Of a stretch of 64,000 nucleotides of DNA, positions 63,108-64,000 are shown piece after piece (the first letter of the stretch is position 1; each line of letters begins with the position of its first letter). A program made the translations under genes and the position numbers. The notes under the pieces are model-generated. The model made no database searches. It had not been told where the DNA came from and saw nothing but the letters and a program-made list of their open reading frames with translations. Origin of the DNA: Sphingobacteriales bacterium (GTDB lineage Bacteria; Bacteroidota; Bacteroidia; Chitinophagales; UBA2359); assembly GCA_016711285.1 (NCBI GenBank), contig JADJTG010000002.1:558001-622000 (forward strand). The letters run 5' to 3'.

Positions 63108-64000
63108 ATGAGTGCCCCCCTTTCTACTACGCATCGCGGCGACCCTATCTTAAAAAAAATAGAACTCGCTTTTCGCAAAAGGCTCATGCAAGCCTTACCT
63201 ACACGCACTACACAGCCGCAAATAATCACACAGCCGAAATTGTCGCTGCAACTATCCGATACTCCTAATATATTGCTGTTGCGACAAGACAAAATCGGCG
63301 ATGTACTCATCACTTTTCCGCTCATTCGGCTGCTGCGCCAACATTTTCCCCACGCTCACATAGATATATTGCTCGGCAAAGCTAATTTCAGCACCCAAAA
63401 TGCCCTAAAAAAATACATCAACCATACGTGGATATACAATAAAAAAACTTTAGATACCCTCCGGCTACTGAAACAGTTGCGTGCCCGACACTACGATGTA
63501 GTAGTGGATTTAATGGATAATCCTTCAGCCACCTCTACATTGATTATGTATGGCAGCGGTGCCAAACAAATGCTCGGCATTGATAAGCCCAACAACCACC
63601 ACGCCTACACCCACTTAGTACCTTTGTTGCATCGCGGCAAGGTACATATCGTAGAGCGCATTGCACAATTGCTGTTGCCCTTTGACATAGCTCCGCAGCC
63701 CGCACAATTGCGATTGGAATACGACGTAGCCCCCCAACGACAAGCCGAACTGCGAGCACAATTACCGCCTTTGGCTTCGCCCCTCCAAAAACGGGTAGGC
63801 ATTAATATTACGGGTTCGGCGGCGAGCAAAGAATGGGGGAGCAACAATTTTATACAGGCTATCCGCCACATCAAAGCCACCTTGGGCGAGCGTGTTCAGG
63901 TGGTGATAACCGGCTTGCCCTCCCACGCACAAGACATCAAAAACATCGCACAAGCTACGCATAGCGCAGCAGCACCGCCTTTATCCAATTTTCACGATTT
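63108..64000 (+). CDS. Glycosyltransferase family 9 (heptosyltransferase-like), 3' end outside the window
   Basis: The frame is open from ATG 63108 to the window edge (297 codons). The N-terminal nucleotide-sugar-transferase motif ILLLRQDKIGDVLITFPLIR is the GT9 signature, followed by LRQHFPHAHIDILLG and DVVVDLMDNPSATS. The second Rossmann half begins VGINITGSAASKEWG, where the catalytic and donor-binding region starts. GT9 enzymes add sugars to the core of lipopolysaccharide at the inner face of the membrane. The extra N-terminal 50 residues before the motif are basic. The acceptor and donor sugars cannot be told. Confidence 0.88.
   Translation, partial: MSAPLSTTHRGDPILKKIELAFRKRLMQALPTRTTQPQIITQPKLSLQLSDTPNILLLRQDKIGDVLITFPLIRLLRQHFPHAHIDILLGKANFSTQNALKKYINHTWIYNKKTLDTLRLLKQLRARHYDVVVDLMDNPSATSTLIMYGSGAKQMLGIDKPNNHHAYTHLVPLLHRGKVHIVERIAQLLLPFDIAPQPAQLRLEYDVAPQRQAELRAQLPPLASPLQKRVGINITGSAASKEWGSNNFIQAIRHIKATLGERVQVVITGLPSHAQDIKNIAQATHSAAAPPLSNFHD

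Overview
The window comes from a bacterium of the phylum Bacteroidota, most likely an environmental Saprospiria/Chitinophagia-type lineage. The evidence is several large secreted proteins ending in type IX secretion (T9SS) sorting domains, genes starting on ATG without clear Shine-Dalgarno sites, upstream boxes fitting the Bacteroidota promoter pattern TAnnTTTG, and Bacteroidota-type families (double D-Ala ligase next to a PASTA protein, DoxX/BT_3928-like protein, GEVED domains, choice-of-anchor Q-type beta-helix modules). No rRNA, tRNA or CRISPR array was recognised, but tRNAs were only searched for by eye.

Layout. 1-3.1 kb: the end of a T9SS protein and a minus-strand operon of small exported proteins, its 5' end cut off by an IS630-type element (3079-4206). 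4.2-6.2 kb: an AT-rich accessory island with a DUF1579-like gene, a NIPSNAP gene and decayed membrane-protein genes. 6.2-19.5 kb: housekeeping genes (tex, rsmB-like, corA, ppiD, gamma-carbonic anhydrase-like, MscS-like) plus a T9SS metalloprotease broken by frameshifts. 19.6-21.3 kb: a second, mutated IS630 copy next to a secreted-protein gene split by a 90-bp MITE-like insertion. 21.4-28.5 kb: GMC oxidoreductase, DoxX-type protein, DUF1599, SCO1 and penicillin acylase. 28.6-30.5 kb: a compact array of immunity-like genes, each directly preceded by a toxin-like C-terminal remnant. 30.6-40.5 kb: degP/htrA, pncB, a thioredoxin-like gene, secG, a TPR-type protein, a PASTA protein and a two-domain Ddl fusion. 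40.6-53.9 kb: large exported proteins, a 36-copy 21-bp minisatellite bracketed by 32-bp palindromes, and a three-module beta-helix protein. 53.9-64 kb: a sortilin-like T9SS protein, DUF420, a caspase-like protease, ftcD, valS and the start of a family 9 glycosyltransferase.

The exported proteins, T9SS substrates, periplasmic chaperones and proteases (ppiD, degP), secG, and cell-wall genes (ddl, PASTA) suggest heavy investment in the envelope and secretion. Several genes are split by single-base indels, mostly in homopolymer runs, and one of them is valS, which should be essential. Some of the breaks are therefore probably assembly errors. In contrast, IS copy 2, the MITE insertion, the EamA and COG4705-like remnants and the immunity-gene array look like real decay or rearrangement.
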